Below are positions 26,646 to 35,722 of a stretch of 64,000 bases of DNA, one piece after another. Position numbers and translations under genes: made by a program. Positions within the stretch are counted from its first letter, which is position 1. Each line of letters opens with the position of its first letter. Source of the stretch: G963663365 sp963663365 (GTDB lineage Bacteria > Hinthialibacterota > Hinthialibacteria > Hinthialibacterales > G963663365). A model generated the notes under the pieces. The model had not been told where the DNA came from. It made no database searches and worked only from the letters and a program-made list of their open reading frames with translations. The stretch is from contig CAXXIH010000001.1 of the NCBI GenBank assembly GCA_963663365.2, positions 1,901,459 through 1,965,458 on the forward strand, written 5' to 3'.

Positions 26646-27473
26646 ATGGCAATGCTGCAACCAAATCAAGCCGTCGCCGATCCACGCGATCATATTTCAC
26701 TGCATCGCGTGGCCTATATTCTTCCACATTACGATCCGCCTAGTGGCGAATTTATTCCCACAGGCAACTGGTTCAGCGAGTATGCCTATTACAGTTTGGG
26801 GTATTGGCATTTCCGTAAACAAGGAAGTTTGCGTATTGAACGGAAACTTCGTGACGATGGCGGCGCGGGGCTTTCCTTTGATTGTATGCGTGTTGGCCGC
26901 ACAGGATACAACCATTACACACAGGCTAAGGTCTTGGTCGGGAACGATTCACTTTCGGTTCCCATCGCTTGGACAGTACAAACCAAACTGGCTGCTTCCC
27001 GGGATGACGCACCTTATCTGCACAGCGGCCTAAGTAAGTCAGCGCGATATCAAGATGGTGCGCTCACAATTGCCTGTAATGATGATTCCGAGACGAAGAG
27101 GATCCCGGGAGCCTACACCTGCAAGTGGTGTCTCATCGACGTTATTCAACGACTGCCGCGTACCTCCACAACGGAGTGGAAATTCTCACTTGTGGATGAA
27201 TTCGATGAGGTTCGGCATCATCAAAGCATCGCCTATCGGACTTCAGTATTTGTCCCATTAAAATCCGGACCTCGTAAACTCACTGCGTTTGAGCATTTGG
27301 GGGAGGGAGTGATTCCCACTGTGTATTGGGTGGATGAGATTGGCCGTGTCATATTTGTTGTGTCAGGTGTGGAAGTATTTGTGCTTATTCAGGCTAATGG
27401 CATTACTGCTGATTACGATGATGGACCAATACATGGGCAGTCGATTAAGAAACTTCTGGCCGAGGAGGCTTGA
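26646..27473 (+). CDS. Unknown protein heading the sulfatase operon
   Basis: 275-aa protein not assigned to a named family. The start at 26646 is chosen because AAGGTGGAG lies 5 bases upstream; a GTG nine bases earlier overlaps that site. No signal peptide or membrane span, so cytoplasmic unless exported otherwise. Composition suggests a beta-sandwich with many aromatic residues (GNWFSEYAYYSLGYWHFRKQ, YTCKWCLIDVIQRLP). The C-terminal part, GEGVIPTVYWVDEIGRVIFV, resembles uncharacterised proteins that sit beside sulfatases and oxidoreductases in planctomycete-type genomes. It ends 3 bases before the sulfatase start, so the two are translationally linked. Confidence 0.7.
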   Translation: MAMLQPNQAVADPRDHISLHRVAYILPHYDPPSGEFIPTGNWFSEYAYYSLGYWHFRKQGSLRIERKLRDDGGAGLSFDCMRVGRTGYNHYTQAKVLVGNDSLSVPIAWTVQTKLAASRDDAPYLHSGLSKSARYQDGALTIACNDDSETKRIPGAYTCKWCLIDVIQRLPRTSTTEWKFSLVDEFDEVRHHQSIAYRTSVFVPLKSGPRKLTAFEHLGEGVIPTVYWVDEIGRVIFVVSGVEVFVLIQANGITADYDDGPIHGQSIKKLLAEEA

Positions 27474-27476
27474 GTC

Positions 27477-28961
27477 ATGAGCAAACGCACCACGCAAACA
27501 TGCAATCGGCGGGATTTTATGAAAACCGGTGCGGCGGCGTTGAGTGTTTCGGCAGCGATGGTCTCATCCGGTAAAGAAACATCTCGACCGAACTTCCTCA
27601 TTATTGTCACCGATCAGCAGAATATCGATACGATTAGCGGCCTAAAGAGCCATTTCGAACATCCCGCCTATGGCTGCCACTGGGTGAATACGCCAAATCT
27701 GGATCGGCTTTTGCAGCGTGGCGTCGCTTTCATTGAATCCCACAGTGCGAATCCTGTGTGTTGTCCGGCGCGTTCGGCAATATTTACGGGCCGCATGTCA
27801 ATCGAGACCGGTGTGACTTACAACAACATCGGCATTGACAAGAGTGTGCCCAACATGGGGCAATGGCTTGAGGAAAATACCGGCTACACCCGAGTCTATT
27901 GCGGGAAATGGCATGCGGGCGGCAAATGGAACTATCCCGAAGTCTCAGGACCTCGGAAGGTACCGGGATTTGAAATACTTCCGGTGGGCGCCCGGGACAC
28001 GGGCGATGCCGCTGATTATCAAGTTTCGAGTAGTGTCGAAGCCTTTATCCGAAATTACGATGACGTAAATCCGTTTGTAATTGTTGCCGGTCTAATGAAT
28101 CCCCATGATGTTTGTTTCTGGTCGAATTGGAATGACGACCGTGTTATTACATCTCCATCTGACACATTTGGTTTAGGAGAGCGGCTGCCCATTCTCCCGC
28201 CAAATAATTGCTACGATTTTGCGGAACCCGAAGATAAGCGCTACCGGAAGTTCAACGACATGCAATGGCGCAACTGCGCTTATGATTATTATCGGATGAT
28301 TGAGAAGATTGACGGTGATGTGGGACGCATGCTCAAAGCCGTGGAATCGCGTAAGGATAATACCATCATAATTTTTACCGCTGATCATGGTGAAGGTTTG
28401 GGACGACACTCTCGAATCGCAAAATGGCATCCCTATGAGCATTCGGTAAAAGTACCGCTGATTGTCTCATGCCCCGGACTTATTGATGAAGGGATCATTG
28501 ATGACCAACATCTCGTTAGCGGCGTAGATGTTATGGCGACCGTGTGTGACTATGCGGATGCTCCTTTGCCTCCCCACTGCCGAGGACGAAGTCTGCGTCC
28601 GCTGATTGAAGGCGATGGAGAAGTTTCATGGCGAAATAACGTGTATGCGGAAATGGCGCATATAGGGCGGATGATTCGCACGGAACGTTTCAAATATGTC
28701 AAATACTATGAATTCTCCGGGGAAACAGACTCACCTTTTGTAACAGCGGATGGCAATGCCACACAATTTGTTCCCGGTCGTGGCGAGGATTACCGGGAAA
28801 ATCCAATTCGATTGTTATTTGATATTAAGAATGATCCCTGGGAAACGAAGAATTTATACGATGACTCCACTTATGCGAGTGTATTGAGGGAGCACGAGAC
28901 AATTTTACGTGAACAGTGGGAGGCACGGCTGCTTCCAGGTACGCATTACGATAGGAATTAA
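27477..28961 (+). CDS. Tat-exported sulfatase, formylglycine type
   Basis: 494-aa sulfatase that should hydrolyse sulfate esters outside the cytoplasm. Twin-arginine leader CNRRDFMKTGAAALSVSAA. Metal site start NFLIIVTDQQNIDTISG. CCPAR (Cys 95-Arg 99) is the C-x-P-x-R signature whose Cys becomes formylglycine, followed by SAIFTGR. YCGKWHAGGKW gives the active-site Lys and His. FTADHGEGLGRHSRIAKWHP gives the second metal cluster. Length is normal. GAGGAGG precedes the ATG within the end of the previous gene. No formylglycine-generating enzyme or anSME is in the window, so activation must be encoded elsewhere. Confidence 0.92.
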   Translation: MSKRTTQTCNRRDFMKTGAAALSVSAAMVSSGKETSRPNFLIIVTDQQNIDTISGLKSHFEHPAYGCHWVNTPNLDRLLQRGVAFIESHSANPVCCPARSAIFTGRMSIETGVTYNNIGIDKSVPNMGQWLEENTGYTRVYCGKWHAGGKWNYPEVSGPRKVPGFEILPVGARDTGDAADYQVSSSVEAFIRNYDDVNPFVIVAGLMNPHDVCFWSNWNDDRVITSPSDTFGLGERLPILPPNNCYDFAEPEDKRYRKFNDMQWRNCAYDYYRMIEKIDGDVGRMLKAVESRKDNTIIIFTADHGEGLGRHSRIAKWHPYEHSVKVPLIVSCPGLIDEGIIDDQHLVSGVDVMATVCDYADAPLPPHCRGRSLRPLIEGDGEVSWRNNVYAEMAHIGRMIRTERFKYVKYYEFSGETDSPFVTADGNATQFVPGRGEDYRENPIRLLFDIKNDPWETKNLYDDSTYASVLREHETILREQWEARLLPGTHYDRN

Positions 28962-28986
28962 TGACAGTTGATTCGAGAGGAGTATT

Positions 28987-31566
28987 ATGCGCTGTATTCC
29001 GATAGCCCTTATCCTGCTGGTGCTTAACTTCAATGTATTGTCTGCCGAAATTCCTGTTTACTCAGCGGATGATTCAAAAGAGTTCATGACCACATGGCTG
29101 CTTTGCGGCCCGTTCCCTAATCCATTTGCCGACCATGAATCGCCGATTCCCAACCAGCGCCCGGGATTCAAAACTGACTTTTTAGAAGAACACGGGGGAG
29201 AAGCGAATCTGCAGGTTTCTGTCGGACAAACCGAGCACTATGCCGACTATCTGGCTTATTGGCTAGTTCATAACGATGATGACTTCTCTGTGAACTTGGA
29301 TGAAGCGATATCCCCCAAAGACAATGTTTTTGCCTACGCCTATTGCGAAATAGAATCTCCCGATAAACAGGTTCGTTCGTTGGCTTTGGGCAGTAATGAT
29401 GGCATCCGTGCCTGGCTGAATGGCGAAGAGGTTTTGAACCGGCCGGTCGAACGAGGTCTGCAAACGGATGAAGATTTGATTCCTATTGTGTTGAAGCCCG
29501 GTCGAAACCGACTTCTTCTGAAATTATGGGAAAGTGAAGGGCTTTGGGAATTCAGTTGCCGTCTTTTAGATTTTGATCCCAAACGTCATCTTGAGCGGGG
29601 TGATCTCTTTCAAATAGAGACTAATTCGAACGGCGAAGCGCAGCTGGTGATATGTAGTTCTGAATCTGCTTTGCGGGAGATAATTAAAAGCCTGGAACTC
29701 TCTGCGTATACGCAAATCCCAGCCGGCCGGAAAATATATTCTGGGGGATGGTCCGGCTTTACTCGCACAGTCATTGGCGTGTCCTCAAAAACATATGGCG
29801 AATACGTTTTAAAATTACAGGCGGAGTTGCTTGGAGGCGTGACTCATACTGAAGAAATGCAATTTACGGCGGGGCCGCGTGTCGAATATTCTCTTTTCTC
29901 AGCGGGGCATTCGGATTACTCCATCGTGATTGGCGCAGATGCTTCTGATTCCGAACGATGGGCGGCGGGTGAACTGCGGCACTGGCTGCGCGAGATCAGC
30001 GGGGCGGATTTCCCTATTGTTGATGACACGATGAGCGGCAGAATGCGGGAAATTGTAGTTGGTTTCAACCACCGTGCCAAAGAACTGCTTGGCGAAAAGG
30101 CCACCGCTCCTGATGATGAAGATGAATCTTTCGTCTATCGCAATATCGGACCATCAATTGTGATTTGGGGAGGTAAACAGCGGGGAACAATGTATGGTGT
30201 TATGGAATTTCTCGAACGCGAGCTGGGGTGCCGTTGGTACACGTCACGCGTATCGGTGATTCCCAAACGGGACTGCCATCAATTTCATCTCTTATACCAT
30301 ACCGAATCACCCGGATTGCGAGTGCGTAACGATTTTTATTTCGAAGCCTTCGATCCCATTTGGGCGGCCCGCAATAAAATGAACGGCGCCATGAATGTCC
30401 GAACTCAGCCCGGAGAGGTGGAAAGTTACTGGGGAGTTCATACTTTCCGCCAGTTTGTTCCGCCACAGGAGTTCTTTGATGAACACCCCGAATACTACAG
30501 TCTTATCGATGGCAAACGCGTTCATGAACAAGGCCAACTCTGCCTGACAAATCCTGATGTGCTACGAATTGTCACAGAGCGCGTTAAGAATGTTATGCGC
30601 TCTCGACCTCAATACTTGATCTATTCGGTTTCTCAAAATGATTGCCACCAACCTTGTCAATGTGATACCTGCCAAGCCATTGCAAAAAGAGAAGGTAGCG
30701 AATCGGGGCCGCTGCTTTGGTTTGTTAATCAGATTGCGGAAAATGTTGAGCAGGAGTTTCCTGACAAGTTCATTGGCACATTGGCGTATGTTTATACACG
30801 TAAGCCCTGCAAGACGATCCGCCCCCGCCAAAATGTTGTCATTCGCCTATGCAGCATTGAGTGCTGCTTTGCACATGATTTTTTAAGTTGTCCCGAAAAC
30901 GCTTCCTTTCTATCGGATCTTAAGGGATGGGCGGAAATCGCTCCGCATCTCTATATTTGGGATTATGTTGTGAATTTTACACACTACATCATGCCTTTCC
31001 CTAATTTCCGAGTGCTCCAATCCAATCTGCAAACCTACCGGGACCATAAGGCCATCGGTGTAATGGAGCAGGCGGCCTATCAAAGCCGAGGAGGCGAATT
31101 CGCTGAGTTGCGTGCTTATGTGCTTGCAAAACTGTTATGGAATCCGGATTGTGATGTCGAAGCGGTTATCGATGATTTCTGTTATGGATATTATGGACGT
31201 AGCGGGCAATACATCCGTGCGTATTTTGACTATTTGCACGACCGCATTACTCCGGATACGCATGTGAGTCTTGGCATAACCCCGGGTCATGCCATCTTTG
31301 CCGATCCATTTGTGAGTGAGGCCGATGCTCTTTTTGATAAGGCCGAAGCGGTCGCTCCGGATGATACTATCCTGCATCGCGTCGAGATGGCGCGTTTGCC
31401 GTTGCTTTACCTCAAATGCAAACGGCAGCCCAAATTATCCCTGCGTGATGGCAGTTACGACCGGTTTTGCGAGATTGTTGAACGAGAAGGCATTACCCAT
31501 TATGCAGAGGGTGGCGCACCCCACCGTGAGCTATTTCATGCTGAAATGATGGCTTTGCGAGAATAG
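28987..31566 (+). CDS. Exported DUF4838-domain glycosidase-like protein
   Basis: 859-aa secreted protein. Signal peptide residues 1-20 (MRCIPIALILLVLNFNVLSA). An N-terminal region of about 290 residues includes a beta-sandwich (SNDGIRAWLNGEEVLNRP). Then comes an alpha-glucuronidase/hexosaminidase-type N-terminal domain (SIVIGADASDSERWAAGELR, LERELGCRWYTSRVSV). The DUF4838 region follows, with SVSQNDCHQPCQCDTCQAIA (Cys cluster near 555-562), LWFVNQIAENVEQEFPDKFI and LYIWDYVVNF. DUF4838 proteins look like family 20/67-type TIM barrels; activity is unproven. GAGGAG lies 5 bases before the ATG. Third gene of the operon 26646-33156. Confidence 0.85.
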   Translation: MRCIPIALILLVLNFNVLSAEIPVYSADDSKEFMTTWLLCGPFPNPFADHESPIPNQRPGFKTDFLEEHGGEANLQVSVGQTEHYADYLAYWLVHNDDDFSVNLDEAISPKDNVFAYAYCEIESPDKQVRSLALGSNDGIRAWLNGEEVLNRPVERGLQTDEDLIPIVLKPGRNRLLLKLWESEGLWEFSCRLLDFDPKRHLERGDLFQIETNSNGEAQLVICSSESALREIIKSLELSAYTQIPAGRKIYSGGWSGFTRTVIGVSSKTYGEYVLKLQAELLGGVTHTEEMQFTAGPRVEYSLFSAGHSDYSIVIGADASDSERWAAGELRHWLREISGADFPIVDDTMSGRMREIVVGFNHRAKELLGEKATAPDDEDESFVYRNIGPSIVIWGGKQRGTMYGVMEFLERELGCRWYTSRVSVIPKRDCHQFHLLYHTESPGLRVRNDFYFEAFDPIWAARNKMNGAMNVRTQPGEVESYWGVHTFRQFVPPQEFFDEHPEYYSLIDGKRVHEQGQLCLTNPDVLRIVTERVKNVMRSRPQYLIYSVSQNDCHQPCQCDTCQAIAKREGSESGPLLWFVNQIAENVEQEFPDKFIGTLAYVYTRKPCKTIRPRQNVVIRLCSIECCFAHDFLSCPENASFLSDLKGWAEIAPHLYIWDYVVNFTHYIMPFPNFRVLQSNLQTYRDHKAIGVMEQAAYQSRGGEFAELRAYVLAKLLWNPDCDVEAVIDDFCYGYYGRSGQYIRAYFDYLHDRITPDTHVSLGITPGHAIFADPFVSEADALFDKAEAVAPDDTILHRVEMARLPLLYLKCKRQPKLSLRDGSYDRFCEIVEREGITHYAEGGAPHRELFHAEMMALRE

Positions 31567-31626
31567 TTTTTGCTAATCATCTAGCGGTTGAAGCAGTTCT
31601 ATATTTTGTAAGGAGGTTCTTGAGAA

Positions 31627-33156
31627 ATGGGCGAAATGAAACGGCGAAGTTTTCTTGCTTCCTGCGCCGTTGCGGCCGGGAGCCTCGCATTATCCCAAAG
31701 AGAAGCCGCAGCACAAGATGGCGTGCGAAGTTCTGTTGTGAAATCGATGAAGAAACCGGATCGGCCCAATGTGCTTCTCATCATGACCGATCAGCAACGT
31801 GGGGATTGCCTCAGTATCGATGGACACCCGGTTTTATTGACACCGACCATGGACCGGATTGCGGGGCAAGGTGTACGTTTTTCCCGCGCTTATACGACAT
31901 GCCCTTCTTGTATTGCCGCCCGAAGGTCTCTTTTAGCGGGGCAATTTCCTTCAACTCACGGTATGAAAGGATACCAACCGGAAGTCGAATGGAATCCGCC
32001 CGCAACTTTGCCGCAAGTCCTCGCGGATGAGGGATATCACACATGCTTGGTGGGGCGGAGCATGCATCAGCATCCCCGTCGTAAGCGGTATGGATACGAT
32101 CACATGATTCTTAGCGAAGGAGCAGACAGCGACTATGAGGAATGGCTAAGCCGTCACGCGCCTGAAGGAAGCGGTGGCTATTACGGAACAGGCGTTATGC
32201 ACAACGATTGGACCGCCCGGCCTTGGCATATGCCTGAGGCGTATCATCAGACCAACTGGACCGTAAACCGGGCTCTTGAATTTCTGCGTAAACGCGATCC
32301 CTCATGTCCGTTTTTCCTGACTCTATCTTTCTTAGCGCCTCATCCCCCGCTTGTGCCTCCTGCGCCATATATGGAACGTTATCTTCGTATGGACCTTCCG
32401 GAGCCGGTAATCGGCGACTGGGCTGTTCCACCCCAAAATAAAGGACTCGGCATGGGCCAGGAATCGGACCGGGTTCAACTAGAAGGAGAGGCGCTACGCT
32501 CGGCTCGCGCCGCTTACTATGGGCTTATCAATCATATCGACGATCAAATCAACCGTCTTCTGAATCCCGTTAATGGGATTGACCGAATGACCGGCGGGAA
32601 CACGATCATCATTTTTACAAGTGACCATGGGGAGATGTTGGGCGATCACTACCGGTGGCGCAAGTTGCTTCCCTATGAACCTTCGGCGCGTATTCCGCTC
32701 TTAATCCGTCCACCCAGGCGTTCGGAGATTGCTGCCGGTACGGTTGTGGATCAGGCTGCATGTCTCGAAGATATTATGCCTACGGTTTTATCTATGGTTG
32801 GCATAACACCGCCCGATAGTGTCGATGGAATGAATCTCCTGCCATTGATGCGGGGTGAGAATGTTGAGTCACGTCCGTATATTCATATCGAACATTCCCC
32901 AGTTTACCATACTCTCACAGATGGGAAAGAGAAATATATTTGGTTTGTTAAGGATGGCAAAGAGCAGTTCTTTAATCTTCGTAAAGACCCGAATGAACTC
33001 CACGATTTGGCTGCGAAATCGGCTCAATCCGGCCGTGTTTCGCACTGGAGGTCTCTGCTAGTCAAAGAATTGGCGGATCGTCCGGAAGGATTTTCTGATG
33101 GAAAATCCCTGATCCCGGGCAAGGACTATCCCGCGGTGTATCGTGCCAAGAGTTAA
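31627..33156 (+). CDS. Tat-exported sulfatase with C-I-A-A-R site
   Basis: 509-aa sulfatase. Twin-arginine leader MKRRSFLASCAVAAGSLALS (two possible starts, 31627 and 31636; AGGAGG is spaced for 31627). NVLLIMTDQQRGDCLSIDG begins the metal site. CIAAR (Cys 95-Arg 99) is a C-x-A-x-R variant of the formylglycine motif, followed by RSLLAGQ. The usual GKWH is replaced by VGRSMHQHP, with Arg in the position of the active-site Lys. TSDHGEMLGDHYRWRKLLPYE supplies the second cluster. These changes indicate a different substrate or altered activity from the sulfatase at 27477. Last gene of the operon; 26 bases separate its stop from the convergent acyltransferase. Confidence 0.9.
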   Translation: MGEMKRRSFLASCAVAAGSLALSQREAAAQDGVRSSVVKSMKKPDRPNVLLIMTDQQRGDCLSIDGHPVLLTPTMDRIAGQGVRFSRAYTTCPSCIAARRSLLAGQFPSTHGMKGYQPEVEWNPPATLPQVLADEGYHTCLVGRSMHQHPRRKRYGYDHMILSEGADSDYEEWLSRHAPEGSGGYYGTGVMHNDWTARPWHMPEAYHQTNWTVNRALEFLRKRDPSCPFFLTLSFLAPHPPLVPPAPYMERYLRMDLPEPVIGDWAVPPQNKGLGMGQESDRVQLEGEALRSARAAYYGLINHIDDQINRLLNPVNGIDRMTGGNTIIIFTSDHGEMLGDHYRWRKLLPYEPSARIPLLIRPPRRSEIAAGTVVDQAACLEDIMPTVLSMVGITPPDSVDGMNLLPLMRGENVESRPYIHIEHSPVYHTLTDGKEKYIWFVKDGKEQFFNLRKDPNELHDLAAKSAQSGRVSHWRSLLVKELADRPEGFSDGKSLIPGKDYPAVYRAKS

Positions 33157-33181
33157 TTTTTAAAGGGCCCGTTTGCGCTGT

Positions 33182-35308
33182 TTATGCGTCGGCTTCGGCA
33201 GGCCGTTTACGCGGTCCATTAAGCATCCTTCCCAGCCAGGTGTAGCGCACCAGGTATTGGTATACGATCAAAAGCAAACCGCTGGCAATGGCACAGATCA
33301 AGATGAGTTTTGCCAGAGCGGGAATGGGCCAGTCTCGAACGACCATTTGCAGCCAAATAATCAGTGGCAAATGGGCGATATAAAGCCAGTAGGAAGAGTC
33401 CGATAAATAACGAATTGTCCGGTTTTCGCTTTTAAGTATTTTGCGAAATAGGCCCATGCATCCGAATGTCATCATCCAAGCATAGGTTACCTGTAGTGCG
33501 TCCTCGATGAGTTTGCGCAGGGTTGGATTCATCCATTCCCAATTGCCTATGCTTCCTTCTGTAAAAGCTAAGCCCAGTGGATAGGCGACAAGCAGTGCGA
33601 GTGGCAAAGTGATCCAATATCTTTTTCCGACTTGTCCGGTTGTATCGTTTGCATCGTAATACAATGCACCGAAACCAAAGAAGATCGCATAAAAGAATAA
33701 AAGATGCGGCATGGGTGCTAAGCCGATCGAGGTGTCCGGGCCATAACCGGGCATGAACATGTACCATTGCGGTATTAATGTTAGAGGTATCAGCCACAAA
33801 TAACGGGCAGAGGATAACAGCCACAGGCCCGACGATACTTGCCAGTGGAATAATTGAGAAACCTTCGCGTATATCGCAAATCCAGCGACCAGCCAGCTCA
33901 AAAACCAGAGAAACCAGAGATGGCTGAAGATGGGCAATTGAAACAGCAATGCATTGAGCAAGCCGCCTGCACTTTCCGCCCCGGCATTGCGTAAAAGCCG
34001 GGCTGTTTTTTGCCTTCCGATTTCGACTTCCTCACGATCAAGTTTAATTTTTAATATGGACGCAATGAATTGAGTTGTATTCCAATCCAGAGAGACCAGA
34101 TCGAGGGGGGTAAATTTTTTGTTATTTTTTACATTTACTTCCGCGCCATTTTGTAGAAGCAACTCGGCAGCATCAGCATTGCCAAAGAATGCAGCGGTAT
34201 GAAGAGCTGTGCCGCCATCGCTGTTCTGCATATTGATATCAGCTCCATGTTGAAGGAGTTGCCTGATCATTTCAGTGCGGCGCTCAATTACAGCCAAATT
34301 CAATAATGTGATCCCAGTTACCGTGTCTTGCACATTAAGATCGGCGCCAATGGCGATGTATCGATCCAGAGCTTCGGCGTCGCCATTTTGAACTGCGGTC
34401 CAAATATTAACTTTTGGCTGAGGTTTGTCCTGGCCAGGGGTATCGGACGACAGAAATTGTTTATTTGCGGCGGGGGGATTCTTAAGAAGCGTAGCGATTA
34501 ACTTACGTTCGGCCAGGACCTTTTCTTGATCTAGTTCGATCTGCACAAGTTCTGCAAAGAACTTTGTTGTTTCCCAATCGGCTGAGAGTGTTTCGAGTGG
34601 TGTATTTTCGTAGCCGTTTTTTGCATCGGTATCAGCGCCATGGTGAAGAAGCACCTTGACGGTATCGGTATGCCCAAAGAATGCGGCGGCGTGCAATGCC
34701 GTGCTACCGGCTTTGTCGTATGCATTGACGTCCGCGCCATTTTTGAGCAATAGATCGGCCGTTTGGGCTTGACCTGTGATCGCAGCGGCAACCAATGGCG
34801 TAACGCCGGAAGTGCTCTCTTGTTCGTTCAGATTCGTTCCATTTTCGATATGTTGTTTGATAGACTCAACTTCGCCTAACCTTGCCGCCAGCCAGATGTC
34901 CATCCCCGAATTCCCTACTACGGAACCTGAAGCGGCTTTTGCCGCGCCTGAGTCAATCGCCTTTTTACTGATGAAGAGCATGACCGGGGAGATTGTAAAC
35001 ACACCTAAGAGCAACGGTAGAAAAATGCGTTTAAAACGATGCCTTATAAGGGATTTTAATCCCCGTTTGCGCCATAGCATTGTCGTAAAAAATCCGCTGA
35101 TTAGAAAGAACAAAGGCATGCGAAAACCATGCAGGGAACTGAAAATGAATTGAAAAGTCTCATTCTGCTGCGTGTCTTGGACCATCCACGGAATGGCGCT
35201 CATGGACAGTGAGGCGTGTAGCACGATTCCGGCCAGCATCGCCGCCGCGCGCAAAGCGTCGAGGTCATGCCTGCGTTCGATGTTCGTTGTGTTAATTTCT
35301 TTGCTCAT
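33182..35308 (-). CDS. Membrane acyltransferase (family 3) interrupted by a duplicated ankyrin-repeat block
   Basis: 708-aa integral membrane protein of the acyltransferase 3 (OpgC/OafA-type) family, which moves acyl groups onto exported glycans. RRHDLDALRAAAMLAGIVLH opens TM1 with the family His; TM2 (GFRMPLFFLISGFFTTML) and TM3 (RIFLPLLLGVFTISPVMLFI) follow. About 320 residues are then inserted before LWFLWFLSWLVAGFAIYAK (TM4) and at least six more spans. The insert has two homologous ankyrin blocks (about 135-275 and 300-440), each with units like GSTALHAAAFFGHTDTVKVL and an odd end unit (TPLETLSADWETTKFF / TPLDLVSLDWNTTQFI). By topology the insert would face outside. ATG at 35308 is preferred to the GTG before it (AAGG spacing). 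Confidence 0.87.
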   Translation of the reverse strand: MSKEINTTNIERRHDLDALRAAAMLAGIVLHASLSMSAIPWMVQDTQQNETFQFIFSSLHGFRMPLFFLISGFFTTMLWRKRGLKSLIRHRFKRIFLPLLLGVFTISPVMLFISKKAIDSGAAKAASGSVVGNSGMDIWLAARLGEVESIKQHIENGTNLNEQESTSGVTPLVAAAITGQAQTADLLLKNGADVNAYDKAGSTALHAAAFFGHTDTVKVLLHHGADTDAKNGYENTPLETLSADWETTKFFAELVQIELDQEKVLAERKLIATLLKNPPAANKQFLSSDTPGQDKPQPKVNIWTAVQNGDAEALDRYIAIGADLNVQDTVTGITLLNLAVIERRTEMIRQLLQHGADINMQNSDGGTALHTAAFFGNADAAELLLQNGAEVNVKNNKKFTPLDLVSLDWNTTQFIASILKIKLDREEVEIGRQKTARLLRNAGAESAGGLLNALLFQLPIFSHLWFLWFLSWLVAGFAIYAKVSQLFHWQVSSGLWLLSSARYLWLIPLTLIPQWYMFMPGYGPDTSIGLAPMPHLLFFYAIFFGFGALYYDANDTTGQVGKRYWITLPLALLVAYPLGLAFTEGSIGNWEWMNPTLRKLIEDALQVTYAWMMTFGCMGLFRKILKSENRTIRYLSDSSYWLYIAHLPLIIWLQMVVRDWPIPALAKLILICAIASGLLLIVYQYLVRYTWLGRMLNGPRKRPAEADA

Positions 35309-35722
35309 CACATGCTACCTTTTGGGGTAGTGTTATTCTCATTCTGTAGAGACACGCGGCCGAATTATCCAACCATATCCCCGGCAATTGGGCCATCCCA
35401 TAGAATTATCGGCTCAATATTCTGGCTGCGTTGTCAGCCGCAGCCTAATTGAAATAGAAAATTATTTCCCGGTTTTGAAAGAGTAGCAGAAAATGTGATT
35501 CGAAATGCGATTTTATGGAAAATTTATGGAAGAATGTGCAATTTTCGCCTGAGAGTTTAGGAGTGGCTGAATTTAGAGCGAAATTTAAATATGTTAATGA
35601 AATTCTAAAGTGATTCAGCGGATACATGCAGACACCGCAATTGGAGGCATCAAATCCAAGCATAAGTGAAATTATAGGCTCAAAACTGGAATCTATGGCA
35701 AAAAGGCATCCGGTGGCAATCT
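35309..35722. other. Intergenic region, small hairpin, no gene recognised
   Basis: About 410 AT-rich bases upstream of the acyltransferase gene. A 7-bp hairpin GGCTGCG/CGCAGCC (35424-35445) is present but lacks a T-run on either strand. A 72-codon minus frame has no family features and is taken as chance. Confidence 0.5.

Noticed and set aside
35424..35445. Hairpin considered as an intrinsic terminator
   Set aside because: No T-run follows on either strand and it lies upstream of, not after, the acyltransferase gene.
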